The notes below the pieces were generated by a model. That model was given only the letters and a program-made list of their open reading frames with translations. It was not told the DNA's origin and made no database searches. A DNA stretch of 64,000 nucleotides from an uncultured bacterium (lineage in GTDB: Bacteria > Myxococcota_A > Polyangia > Polyangiales > Houyiibacteriaceae): assembly GCA_938024995.1 (NCBI GenBank), contig CALJDU010000034.1:82046-146045 (forward strand), in the 5' to 3' direction. This document shows, in pieces, positions 9,560-17,548 of this stretch (position 1 is the first letter of the stretch; each line of letters starts with the position of its first letter). The position numbers were made by a program, and so were the translations under genes.

Positions 9560-9662
9560 TCGGCGGACACCGGTGGCCCGCCGCCGGATCCGCCAAAGCC
9601 GACTTCCAAGTGATTGAAATCAGGTCGCGCGCAGTGGGCATGTCCGTTGCTCTCTTCAAAGC

Positions 9663-11237
9663 GTGGCCAACCCACTGCGGATTGATGTTCCGGGCGCGAC
9701 CGTAATGACGACGCGGCGCGTGGCGATGCGCAAGTTCGCGTTTTCGCTGCGGCCGTACACGTTCTCAGTGCGCGGGGACCCGCTCTACAACGGACGCGTT
9801 TGCGGGAACGTGAAGTGCTCCAACCATGGCGAGCGCGAGGCCGCTTGCATGAAAGACGAGGCGAGCGCGTGTCGCGTGAAGGGACGGTTCACGTGCGGAC
9901 CGAAGACATCGGTGACCTTCGACGCACACGAGCTCTATGGCTACGCGTTGGGGCTCGCGCTTTTGGAACACGATGGTTCGCGGGAAGACGAAGAGCGGGC
10001 GGCGGCGAAGAAGCGCGGTGAAGAGAACGTGCCGAACGAGTGGAGCAAGACGCGGCTCTGCGGTGGTGTTCTGATGCCGAACCACGAGCACCTGATCACG
10101 TCGATGGGCTTCGGACACTGCGGCCCGTTCAAGAAAGCGCTCCACGGCGAAGTCGCCAAGGCGTTGCCTGGATTGATGCGACGCGGGCGCATCGAAGCGT
10201 TCCCGAACATTTGGGATGCGCGCAATCCGCACGACATGATCTTGGTCAACGCCGAGGCCGCGCTGAGTCGTCACTTGTACTGCGTGATGAACCCGATGCT
10301 CGCCGGGATGGTTCGCCGCATCGATCGCTACCCTGGGTTTCTGATCCGCGCGAAGCACTGGGGCACGACGCTCCGCTTTCGTCGGCCTCCGATCTACTTC
10401 AGCCAGAAGAAGCCTGACGTCGTGGAAGTGAAAGTCGCTCCGCCGCCGGCGTTGCTCTACATGTGGCGCGGCGATGTGGCGCGGTTGAAAGCGGACGTCA
10501 CGCGACTTGAGCGCGAGCTGGAAGAATCGGTGCGCGTGCGCATCGGCTCGCCCATCGGCGTCAAGAAGCTCCGCCAGCAGCACCCGTGGGACGAGCCCAA
10601 AACGCAGCGCGAATACCACGAGCTGAAAGAAGAGACGCTGGCGCGTTACGTCTACACGGGTTGGCCGCCGCCGAAGGGCGAAGAGAACGGGCACCCGACG
10701 ACCCGCGCGCATGATGAGTGCGTGAGCAACCTTCGCTTGAAGCGCGGGAGCTACGGGAAGGCGCGCCACGGCGAACGTGAGGCGGAGCGATGCGCGACGA
10801 CAACGGAGTCTGGTCGAAGGAGGCGGGACGCGATGCGGTATCCGTTCAGCACACACAAGAAGCGCGTGGAGGACGGAGTCCTCGCGGACGACGGCGCGTG
10901 CTGCGGGCGTCTGATCCGGACGTATGTGGATCCGAATGGGGAGTACGTGCCGTTTGTGGATGACCGCGCTACGGAGGACGCGCAGCGGGACGCGCTTGCG
11001 ATGACGAAGGCGTGGATGGTGGGGCGGATCGAGAAGGCGTGGCCGGAGGGTGCGAGTGCGCAACCTGAGTCGGCGCCTTCTGTCGTTGTGGTGAAGCGAC
11101 GTCGGGACGATGTGCCTGATGGAGAGCTTACGCGTGTGGTTACGACTCGCGATGACTGGACACCCCGCACCGACGACGATGACAACGCCGCAAGTGAGCC
11201 GGATGCTCACGCGCGCCCGCGCCGACCCGATGATTAG
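9663..11237 (+). CDS. REP-associated tyrosine transposase-like protein (Y1/HUH) with long C-terminal extension
   Basis: A 524-residue protein whose first about 230 residues match the plan of Y1 HUH single-strand transposases of the RAYT (TnpA_REP) group: GGVLMPNHEHLI carries the His-x-His metal motif at 141-143, and RHLYCVMNPMLAGMV at 203-217 corresponds to the RYI..NPVRAG motif, making Tyr206 the likely nucleophile. Compared with the usual family there is an insert of about 50 residues containing several cysteines (KCSNHG, ACMKDEASAC, FTCGP), and about 300 extra C-terminal residues that are charged and of unknown function. The GTG at 9663 is used because MANPLRIDVPGA resembles N termini I associate with these proteins. 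A three-copy tandem repeat follows the gene. RAYT proteins act on palindromic REP elements; this one has no visible flanking insertion-sequence ends. Confidence 0.75.
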   Translation: MANPLRIDVPGATVMTTRRVAMRKFAFSLRPYTFSVRGDPLYNGRVCGNVKCSNHGEREAACMKDEASACRVKGRFTCGPKTSVTFDAHELYGYALGLALLEHDGSREDEERAAAKKRGEENVPNEWSKTRLCGGVLMPNHEHLITSMGFGHCGPFKKALHGEVAKALPGLMRRGRIEAFPNIWDARNPHDMILVNAEAALSRHLYCVMNPMLAGMVRRIDRYPGFLIRAKHWGTTLRFRRPPIYFSQKKPDVVEVKVAPPPALLYMWRGDVARLKADVTRLERELEESVRVRIGSPIGVKKLRQQHPWDEPKTQREYHELKEETLARYVYTGWPPPKGEENGHPTTRAHDECVSNLRLKRGSYGKARHGEREAERCATTTESGRRRRDAMRYPFSTHKKRVEDGVLADDGACCGRLIRTYVDPNGEYVPFVDDRATEDAQRDALAMTKAWMVGRIEKAWPEGASAQPESAPSVVVVKRRRDDVPDGELTRVVTTRDDWTPRTDDDDNAASEPDAHARPRRPDD

Positions 11238-11563
11238 GTCAGCACAGCGCGCCGACGAGGGCGAAGCGCGGCTTGGTGGTGGCCCAGGTCGCGCATTGCT
11301 CCGTCCGCGTTGAGGGCGAACTGGAGTGAGAGCGGTTTCGTTTGGCTTGAGTGGAAACGGGATCTTGACCGGCTCAGTTCCTCCACATCACGCGCCCAGA
11401 AAACCGGCTCGCGCCTCGCTCTCGTGATCAGTACCTCGTACCAATTTGAAATCGCGGCGCCTCGCTCTCGTGATCAGTACCTCGTACCAATTTGAAATCG
11501 CGCTTCGCTCTCCTGATCAGTACCTCGTACCAATTTGAAATCGCGACGAGCTCGGAAATTCGC
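11238..11563. repeat. Gene-free 326-bp stretch with three tandem copies of a 43-46 bp repeat
   Basis: No convincing gene lies here. Positions 11411-11545 hold three tandem copies of a repeat whose 32-bp core starts TGATCAGTACCTCG and ends TTTGAAATCGCG. The cores are at 11425-11456, 11471-11502 and 11514-11545, with periods of 46 and 43 bp, and they appear identical; the linkers differ slightly (CGCCTCGCTCTCG against CTTCGCTCTCC). The core contains TGATCA and two GTAC palindromes. The A/T-rich core stands out from its GC-rich surroundings. The block sits between the transposase-like gene and the end of a minus-strand lipoprotein gene. It is a minisatellite-like or element-end array, not CRISPR. 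Confidence 0.85.
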
Positions 11564-13165
11564 CTAGCGCGCGGTTGGAGAGAACTTCATCAGACCCAGC
11601 GTCGGCCGCTTGTCGACCGCGATCATCGTGAGGAGCCCAAGCATGCCAGGGTAGACCGAGCCATCCGGCCCAATGGTCACGCTGGCCGCGGAGTCGTCGG
11701 TGATCGGGTGACGCTCGACGATTTCGCGCGTCGCGCGATCGATGAACAAGAGCTCGCTCTCCGTCGTCGCTGGGAAACGCACCGACAGGATGCGCGCGTC
11801 CGACGACGGGATCCGCGAACCCGTCACGACGAAGTAGTTGTCCGTGACCGTGACGACGGAGGTGTTCTCGAGCTCGTCGGGATACGTGAGTTCCCACGAG
11901 AGCCCGTCTGGGCCGAAGGCGACCAAATCTCGTTCGCCTTCGTACGAGCCAAACTTGAACCCAAGCTCCCAGAACACCGTCGTACCGTCCTCCAAGAGTG
12001 CGGGAGCGCCGGCCATCGGACCCCGCTCCGAGCGTTCACTCACGACCTCCGCGCAGACGTTCGGGTCGTCGTTCGCGTCGGTGTTTGCGTCACACGCGTC
12101 GACGTCAACGAGCTTCACGCGGGTGTCGGCGGTGCGCGGGTTGAGGATCGCGGCCACGCTCGCGCCATCCGCGAAGTTCACATAGCGACCGTCGCGGCTC
12201 ACCGAGGGCGATGTCGCGCTGCCGCCGTTGGTCGGGACGTACCATCCTTTGCTGAGGGTGGGCGCCTCCGCGGTGCCGCCGATCTTTAGCTGCACCAGCG
12301 CGCCGTGTGTGCCGTCGAGTCCCCCGCCAATCGCGTAGAGCTCCCCGCGTGGCGAGACCGCGATCGTGTTGTCACTAAACTCTCCGCCGGCGCCGAGGAA
12401 CGCGCCAAGAAGGTTCCCGGCCATTTCAGGATCGCCGTACACCGACGTGATGTCTTCGCGCGTCGAGTCGGGGAGCATCGTCGTGAGGTCCACCGTCGCG
12501 CTCAACGGGGTCGGCGGCACGAATCCATATTCGTCAGGGATGCTCAGCTCCGCGAGCACCTCTCCGTCCGAGCGACGAACGAGATAGACATCGCCAGTGC
12601 TCGCGATCGTCGCGATGTGTCCGTCCGCGGTGAAGTGAAGCCCGAGCGGCCCCGCGGTCAGTGACTCACCCACCGCTTCGAGATCAAACTCCGTGCGCCA
12701 CCGCTCTTCCCCCGTCGCCGGATCAAGCGAGATCATGAACTGATCGAAAGGCACGTAGAGGTTGCCATCGCTGTCGACCTCCATCGCGCTCGCCGAGATC
12801 GCGGGTGGGTAGCTCTGGCACCAGCGGGTCTCCCCGGTCTGCACGTCGATGGCCCACGCCCGGCAGCCGTCCGGCTCGGGGTTCGTCGTGGTCGCGTACG
12901 TGACGGTACCGTCGGGCGAGAACGTATTCGGCTGGATCAAACCGTGCCCCTTCAGGACGTGCCACTGGAACTGGAAGTCACGGCCCAGCGCGCAGTCGAC
13001 AACATCATCGTTACGGGCGTTCGCGTGAACACCGACATAAGGAATGCCGTCGGGGTACGCGCCGTCCTGCGCAGGTCGACACGGGACATCGATCGGCTCG
13101 GGGTCGCCGCATCCGCTGCTCAGAACGACGATGAACCACAGCCGAAGAAAAGAACGCGCGCTCAT
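11564..13165 (-). CDS. Outer-membrane-type lipoprotein with PQQ-like beta-propeller repeats
   Basis: A 533-residue protein with a lipoprotein signal peptide (lipobox LSSGC, Cys19). The mature part contains blade-like repeats such as WAIDVQTGETRW, MISLDPATGEERWRTEF and VYLVRRSDGEVLAEL, which resemble the outer-strand motifs of PQQ/quinoprotein-type propellers (the BamB-like fold). No catalytic motif was recognised, so a scaffold or binding role is more likely than a PQQ enzyme. The start ATG at 13165 is preceded by GTGGAGAT as ribosome-binding site, and just upstream of that lies a perfect palindrome at 13173-13186. The gene stands alone on the minus strand, with the ECH gene's stop 45 bases upstream. 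Confidence 0.7.
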   Translation of the reverse strand: MSARSFLRLWFIVVLSSGCGDPEPIDVPCRPAQDGAYPDGIPYVGVHANARNDDVVDCALGRDFQFQWHVLKGHGLIQPNTFSPDGTVTYATTTNPEPDGCRAWAIDVQTGETRWCQSYPPAISASAMEVDSDGNLYVPFDQFMISLDPATGEERWRTEFDLEAVGESLTAGPLGLHFTADGHIATIASTGDVYLVRRSDGEVLAELSIPDEYGFVPPTPLSATVDLTTMLPDSTREDITSVYGDPEMAGNLLGAFLGAGGEFSDNTIAVSPRGELYAIGGGLDGTHGALVQLKIGGTAEAPTLSKGWYVPTNGGSATSPSVSRDGRYVNFADGASVAAILNPRTADTRVKLVDVDACDANTDANDDPNVCAEVVSERSERGPMAGAPALLEDGTTVFWELGFKFGSYEGERDLVAFGPDGLSWELTYPDELENTSVVTVTDNYFVVTGSRIPSSDARILSVRFPATTESELLFIDRATREIVERHPITDDSAASVTIGPDGSVYPGMLGLLTMIAVDKRPTLGLMKFSPTAR

Positions 13166-13172
13166 ATCTCCA

Positions 13173-13186
13173 CAATAACGTTATTG
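13173..13186. promoter_or_regulatory. Perfect 14-bp palindrome CAATAACGTTATTG upstream of lipoprotein gene
   Basis: CAATAACGTTATTG is a perfect, A/T-rich palindrome in a very GC-rich region, seven bases upstream of the start codon at 13165. It directly abuts the ribosome-binding site, so a protein bound here would block initiation of the lipoprotein gene. The binding protein is unknown; two TetR-type regulators are encoded nearby. Confidence 0.45.
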
Positions 13187-13210
13187 CCGAGGGAGCGCGA
13201 CCCACTACGC

Positions 13211-13975
13211 CTATCGCTTCTGAAGGAAGGCCGTTACCGCCGCGACATTGGCCTCGGAGCCATAGCGCGCGGCGAGAACATCGTCCTCTTCACGGGTCGC
13301 TTGCAGCAGGGTGCTCTGCTCACCGCGCTTGATGAGTCGGCGACAGTCGGCCACCGCGCCAGGATCGTGCTTCGCGATGTCGCTCGCGATCTTCGCGACG
13401 GCGCCCTCGAGCTCGGCGTCGGGAAACACGCGCGTGACCAGTCCCCACTCTGCGGCGGTCCGAGCGTCGAGCGGCTTCGCGCGCAAGACGAGCTCGTTGG
13501 TGCGCTGCCGCCCGATCAAGCGGGGCAGGGTGAAGGAGCTGCCGAACTCAAGCACCAACGCGAGCTGGACGAAGGGCGTCGTAAACGAGGCGCGTTCGGC
13601 GGCGTAGACCATGTCGAAATGCGGGAGCAAAGTGACGGCCATGCCCACCGCGGGGCCGTTCACCTCGGCGATGAGCGGCTTGGTGACATCGCGGAGCGCG
13701 CGGTCGAGGGTGGTGATGAAGTGGGCGTCGGCAAAGGGAACGCCCGTCTCGCGTGACTCGGCCATCGCGAGGAAAACACTCACATCGACACCGCCCGAGA
13801 ACACAGGGCCGGTTCCGCCCAACACGATGGCCCGCACGGACGGATCGCGGGACGCTTTGAGCAGCGCGTCTTGCAGCTCCTTTGCCACATCGACGCTGAT
13901 CGCGTTCATCTTCTTGGGTCGCGCGAGTCGCAGCGTACGGACGCCGGCGGTGTCGTTCTGAGTGATGTACGTCAT
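13211..13975 (-). CDS. Enoyl-CoA hydratase/isomerase family protein
   Basis: A 254-residue crotonase-fold protein of standard length. Crotonase features include the early RTLRLARPKKMNAIS segment, the oxyanion-hole region GGTGPVFSGGVDV, and the second conserved region KPLIAEVNGPAVGMAVTLL. Acidic residues typical of catalytic hydratases are not clearly placed, so hydratase versus isomerase activity cannot be decided. The start is the ATG at 13975 (MTYITQND), which overlaps the TGA of the TetR gene as ATGA; the in-frame extension upstream lies antisense-like in the TetR gene and is rejected. A role in fatty-acid or CoA-thioester metabolism under control of the coupled TetR protein is inferred. 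Confidence 0.85.
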   Translation of the reverse strand: MTYITQNDTAGVRTLRLARPKKMNAISVDVAKELQDALLKASRDPSVRAIVLGGTGPVFSGGVDVSVFLAMAESRETGVPFADAHFITTLDRALRDVTKPLIAEVNGPAVGMAVTLLPHFDMVYAAERASFTTPFVQLALVLEFGSSFTLPRLIGRQRTNELVLRAKPLDARTAAEWGLVTRVFPDAELEGAVAKIASDIAKHDPGAVADCRRLIKRGEQSTLLQATREEDDVLAARYGSEANVAAVTAFLQKR

Positions 13976-14571
13976 GGACGGAGCCAAACACGGATCGACG
14001 CTTCGAAGGCATCTTTTACGGCCGGCCGTTCGAGGTCCTGCTGAACGGAGAGCGCTTCGTAGGCGGACCAGCATGTGCTCGCGAGGAGCCCAGCTTCGTG
14101 GGCAACGCGAGCGTCGCCGAGCGCCACCAGTTCGGGCTCAAAGAGCCACGAGACCTGGGCCCGCAAAACCGCGCGAAACTGATTGAGCGCGGAAGAGACG
14201 AGATCATTGTCGACCGCCAAAACGAGCGTCGCGCGCCGAACCGGAGTGGCGACTTGGTAGAGCGCGAAGCGTTTTTCGACGAAGACGTTGACGCGTTCGT
14301 CAAACGGAGCGGCGTTGTCGAGGCCGAGAACGACGAGCGGTTGGATGTGCTGCCAGTGCAGCTCATGGACGCGCGCGTAGAGCCCCTCCATGTCTTTGAA
14401 GTGGTGGAACACCAAGCGGAGCGAGACGCCTGCGCGCTTCGCGATGTCCGCGGCGGTCGGGCGGATGTGCCCTTCCATGAGAAGCTCAAAGCCGGCTCGC
14501 GCGACCGCCTGCTTCGACCGGTCACTCCGAAGTGTCCGGCCGTCGACTTTACGTTTGGGGCTCCCGGCCAT
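13972..14571 (-). CDS. TetR-family transcriptional regulator
   Basis: A 199-residue protein with an N-terminal TetR helix-turn-helix (residues about 18-62; TAADIAKRAGVSLRLVFHHF) and a variable all-helical ligand-binding domain. It is translationally coupled to the downstream enoyl-CoA hydratase gene (4-nt overlap) and lies 41 bases after the metal-hydrolase gene on the same strand, so all three may be co-transcribed. Such TetR proteins next to acyl-CoA genes often sense acyl-CoA ligands. The ligand here is unknown. Confidence 0.88.
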   Translation of the reverse strand: MAGSPKRKVDGRTLRSDRSKQAVARAGFELLMEGHIRPTAADIAKRAGVSLRLVFHHFKDMEGLYARVHELHWQHIQPLVVLGLDNAAPFDERVNVFVEKRFALYQVATPVRRATLVLAVDNDLVSSALNQFRAVLRAQVSWLFEPELVALGDARVAHEAGLLASTCWSAYEALSVQQDLERPAVKDAFEASIRVWLRP

Positions 14572-14612
14572 TGGCGGACAATGCCGCGCTCAACGCAGAA
14601 CGCAAGCGGTGG

Positions 14613-15467
14613 TTACGCGGCGCTGGCGGTCACGGCGTCGCGATCCAGAAACGCCGTGGCCAGCTCGTAGTCGTCGACGTCCCAAGGGTGGAAGTCCCGC
14701 GGGAGGTACGTGACGATCGCCTTCCAAAACACGTCCTTCGCGATGCTGCGCGAGGCGCCTCCTTCGACCGAGGTGCGCAGGGTGTCGAGGTCGCGGCGGA
14801 GATCCGCAAACGTGAGCCCATCTTGCTTCAGGAGCGTCGCGGTCCCCCAGGCCCAGTAGAAGGAGAGCAGGGCGCAAGCGATCGCCATACCGGCCATCCG
14901 GAGCGAGTAGCTCGGGTTGACGCGTTGCAGGACGTCGAACGCGACCGCCTTGTGTTCGATCTCTTCCGCGGCGTGCCAGAGCAGCAGCTCCCGCATGCGA
15001 TCGTCGGCCTGCTCAAAGAGCGCATCATCGAACGCGTTGTGCGCCATCACCGCGGTGAAGTGTTCGGTCGCGGCGGTCGCGGAGAGCCGCAGCGCAGGAG
15101 GCGCGAGCTTCTCAATGAAGCGCATCGACGCTTCGTACTGTTTGAGGAAAGGCGCCACCTCAAACCCTTGCTCGGTCAGGAACTCGTTGAAGCGATCATG
15201 TTCCCGCGCATGCGCGCCTTCCTGTCCAAAGAAGCCGCGGACCTGCGCGACCAACTCGGGGTCATCTTGGATGAGGTCGAGGTAGTGGCGGACACTTCGC
15301 ACGAAGAACCGCTCGCCTGCGGGGAAGAGCATGTTGACCCCGTTGCTGATGTGGGTCGCGACGGCGCTCTTGGCGTACCAGTACTTGGGCACTCCCGAGA
15401 AATCGAAGCGGCGCTTCCGGATGGTGGGCATGGCGTCAGCAGCGTGCGTGTGCGTGGAGGTCGGCAT
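14613..15467 (-). CDS. Predicted metal-dependent hydrolase (COG3687/PF10118-type)
   Basis: A 284-residue mostly helical protein. Three conserved metal-ligand motifs are visible: GQEGAHAREH near residue 95-105, ATEHFTAVMAH near 135-145, and WHAAEEIEHKAVAFDV near 165-180. These Glu/His motifs are characteristic of the COG3687 family, which is predicted to be a di-metal (probably di-iron, ferritin-like) enzyme and is often encoded next to TetR regulators and lipid genes. The start ATG at 15467 has a good AAGGAA ribosome-binding site; a second in-frame ATG twelve codons later is possible. The gene is divergent from a second TetR gene, with operator-like repeats between them. The substrate is unknown; a hydrophobic or lipid substrate is inferred from context. 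Confidence 0.78.
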   Translation of the reverse strand: MPTSTHTHAADAMPTIRKRRFDFSGVPKYWYAKSAVATHISNGVNMLFPAGERFFVRSVRHYLDLIQDDPELVAQVRGFFGQEGAHAREHDRFNEFLTEQGFEVAPFLKQYEASMRFIEKLAPPALRLSATAATEHFTAVMAHNAFDDALFEQADDRMRELLLWHAAEEIEHKAVAFDVLQRVNPSYSLRMAGMAIACALLSFYWAWGTATLLKQDGLTFADLRRDLDTLRTSVEGGASRSIAKDVFWKAIVTYLPRDFHPWDVDDYELATAFLDRDAVTASAA

Positions 15468-15489
15468 GATGTTTTCCTTGTTGACCGCG

Positions 15490-15537
15490 GTTCAATAGGA
15501 AGGTGAGTCCATATTGAACACGAGTCAATAGGAAGGT
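15490..15537. promoter_or_regulatory. TetR-type operator candidate: GTTCAATA inverted and direct repeats
   Basis: GTTCAATA (15490-15497) and TATTGAAC (15512-15519) form a perfect 8-bp inverted repeat with a 14-bp spacer. In addition TCAATAGGAAGGT occurs twice as a direct repeat at 15492-15504 and 15525-15537, 33 bp apart (three turns). The cluster lies 23-70 bases upstream of the metal-hydrolase start and about 95 bases upstream of the divergent TetR start. It is the natural operator candidate for that TetR protein controlling both genes. Confidence 0.55.
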
Positions 15538-15630
15538 AGAACGAGGTTTCTAGATGGACGTAAGCGTTGGAAATGTTGAGGTTTGTGCTTGTGGACGTGG
15601 CATCGCGGACAACCGCCTTAGGTTGGTAAG

Positions 15631-16251
15631 GTGAGCGGCAAAAAGGATCAGCGCCAGCGGCGAAGCGTCGAAGAGCGACGTGCTCAGCTGGTCACGCTCG
15701 CGACCGCGATGTTTGCCGACCGTGCCTACGACGACATCTCCATTGGGGAGATCGCGCAGGCCGCGGGGATCTCCAAGGGCCTCCTCTATCACTACTTCCC
15801 AAGCAAGAGAGCGTTCTTCGCGGCGGCCGTGAAGCACGCGGCGCAAGAGCTTCTCGCGGCGACCGCGCTCCCGGACTTGGTTCCGGGAACGCTCAACTTG
15901 GAGGCGATGCGCCGCTCGCTGGACGCTTACCTTCGTTACGTCGAGGAGCGCGCACCGTCGTACCGCTTTCTGTTGCGCGGCGGCGACCCGGAGCTGACCG
16001 CGATCGTCGACGACACGCGAAAGCAGTTCCTCGACCGCATCCTCCTGCAGGTTGGGACGACGGTGGACGACGCGGTGATCCGGAGCCTCGCGCGGGGGTG
16101 GGTTGGCTTTGTGGAGTGCGCGAGCCTGGACTGGCTCGAACACGGCGACATGACGCGTGCCGAGCTCACCACGATCCTGACGCAGGCCTGCTTTGGGGTC
16201 TTCTCGGGCGCGATGATGGCGCGGCCCCACGGCGAGGTGAACTCGGGGTGA
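15631..16251 (+). CDS. TetR/AcrR-family transcriptional regulator
   Basis: A 206-residue protein with a clear TetR DNA-binding domain (residues about 12-60; ISIGEIAQAAGISKGLLYHYFPSKRAFF). The C-terminal domain is helical and of the size usual for the family. The start is the GTG at 15631. It is divergent from the metal-hydrolase gene, and the repeats at 15490-15537 are the likely operator, suggesting repression of both directions. Its TGA overlaps the GTG of the downstream murein endopeptidase gene (GTGA at 16248-16251), so the two are probably co-translated, although no functional link is obvious. Confidence 0.9.
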   Translation: MSGKKDQRQRRSVEERRAQLVTLATAMFADRAYDDISIGEIAQAAGISKGLLYHYFPSKRAFFAAAVKHAAQELLAATALPDLVPGTLNLEAMRRSLDAYLRYVEERAPSYRFLLRGGDPELTAIVDDTRKQFLDRILLQVGTTVDDAVIRSLARGWVGFVECASLDWLEHGDMTRAELTTILTQACFGVFSGAMMARPHGEVNSG

Positions 16252-17387
16252 CGCACAAGGTGGCGATCGCGTTTGCGCTGCTCCTTATCGGTTGTGCCGA
16301 TGAAGCGCTGCTGCGGTCCTCGCCATCGGTTCCCACCCCACCTCGTGTTCCGGTGGTTGAACCTCCGAGCGAACCTCTTGTGCAGGAACGTATCCCAGAA
16401 CGAGATGAGCCGGCCGGGGGGGAAGACGAAAGACCGCGCGTGTCCGCCGAGGTGACCCTTGAGCATCAGCTTCAACGCGCCGAGGTCGAAGCCGAGCCAC
16501 GCGAACCTGAGCCGCTCGACCTCTCGCCGTCGCGCACACGGTCGGTCGGTAGCCCAACCTTTGGTGACCTCGATGGGGCGGTCGCGCTGCCGTTCCGGGG
16601 AGACGGTTTTCGGTTCAACCCGAGACGTCGTCCAGAGGCGCGCTTCGGGACCGTCGAGACTATCGGCGCGTTGATGCGCGCTGCCGCGGTCGTGTCGCGC
16701 GAGCTCGGTGGAGAGCTGACCGTCAACGACATCGGCTTCGCGCACGGAGGTCCGATCTCGGGTCACGGCTCCCACCAATCAGGACGCGACGTCGACACGC
16801 TCTTCTACTTGCTCGATGCGAACGGCGACCCGATGCCGTCGGTCGGCGCGCCGCTGGATCGCGCGGGGGAAGGCGTCGACTTCAAGGAGCTACCGGATCC
16901 CTCCGACGACGTTCCCGTCACGATCGACCTCGCGCGGAACTGGCGTTTTCTTCAAGCATTGATCGAGGATGAAGAGGCCGCGCTGCAGCGGATCTTTGTC
17001 GCGGAACATCTCCGGACGCTCTTGCTGCGGCACGCGAGGAGAAGCGGAGCGACCCGCGCCACCGTTGCGCGGTTCGCCGAGATGACGTGTCAGCCGAGCT
17101 ATCCACATGACGATCACTTTCACTTCCGCTTCTTTTGCGCGGTCGACGACATCACGTCCGCGGGCTGCCTCGACTCACCGCCGATCTACCCATGGCGCCG
17201 CGCCGCGCTGCGTGCACTTGGAACGCGACCGCGGCGGGCCGGTCCCCAGCGTCGGCGCGCGGAAGTGACGACCGCGGCGGACGCGCGCACGGCTGCAGGT
17301 CCCATGGATCAGGCGGTTGTCGATTGGTTGGCGCGCCGCGAGGCGTGGATGCGCCGCCCGCGACCCGGCCGTCGTTACTGCCGTTAG
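16248..17387 (+). CDS. Penicillin-insensitive murein endopeptidase-like lipoprotein (MepA/M74 type)
   Basis: A 379-residue protein starting at the GTG overlapping the previous stop. The first residues form a lipoprotein signal (lipobox LLIGC, Cys16), followed by a Pro/Glu-rich linker of about 110 residues. The catalytic part carries the zinc motifs of peptidase family M74: GHGSHQSGRDVD starting at residue 172 (His and Asp ligands) and HDDHFHFR starting at His287. MepA enzymes cleave D-Ala-meso-DAP cross-links in peptidoglycan. The lipoprotein anchor and the basic, low-complexity C-terminal tail (about 50 residues, Arg/Ala-rich) differ from the E. coli enzyme. The stop codon forms the first bases of a 27-bp inverted repeat. 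Confidence 0.82.
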   Translation: MTHKVAIAFALLLIGCADEALLRSSPSVPTPPRVPVVEPPSEPLVQERIPERDEPAGGEDERPRVSAEVTLEHQLQRAEVEAEPREPEPLDLSPSRTRSVGSPTFGDLDGAVALPFRGDGFRFNPRRRPEARFGTVETIGALMRAAAVVSRELGGELTVNDIGFAHGGPISGHGSHQSGRDVDTLFYLLDANGDPMPSVGAPLDRAGEGVDFKELPDPSDDVPVTIDLARNWRFLQALIEDEEAALQRIFVAEHLRTLLLRHARRSGATRATVARFAEMTCQPSYPHDDHFHFRFFCAVDDITSAGCLDSPPIYPWRRAALRALGTRPRRAGPQRRRAEVTTAADARTAAGPMDQAVVDWLARREAWMRRPRPGRRYCR

Positions 17388-17469
17388 AGCGTGATTCGAG
17401 ATAGGTGGGTGATTCGGTGTTGAGGTGGGCGGCGGCGAAGCGCGCCCGCCTATCTCGAATCGCGCTCTA
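17385..17469. repeat. 27-bp-arm inverted repeat (hairpin/REP-like) after the endopeptidase gene
   Basis: The left arm 17385-17411 begins TAGAGCGTGATTCGAGATAG and the right arm 17443-17469 ends with its complement. Twenty-four of 27 positions pair exactly, and the other three are T against C, i.e. G-U pairs when transcribed. The 31-base centre is GC-rich. The left arm starts on the stop codon of the upstream gene. It could act as a terminator or mRNA-stabilising stem but lacks a T-run. It may be a dispersed palindromic repeat, since a segment at 48545-48600 begins with a similar TTAGAGCGTG and contains GAAGCGCGCC like the centre here. Confidence 0.8.
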
Positions 17470-17548
17470 GCGAGCCCGAAGTTGGGTTCGCGCGGACACA
17501 CTTGAACGGTGGATTTCGCGCTTGCGCTGCACTCCGATACACTGAGGC

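Noticed and set aside
11411-11545. CRISPR array
   Set aside because: Copies are directly tandem with linkers of 11-14 bp, not unique spacers of 30 bp or more, and no cas genes are nearby.
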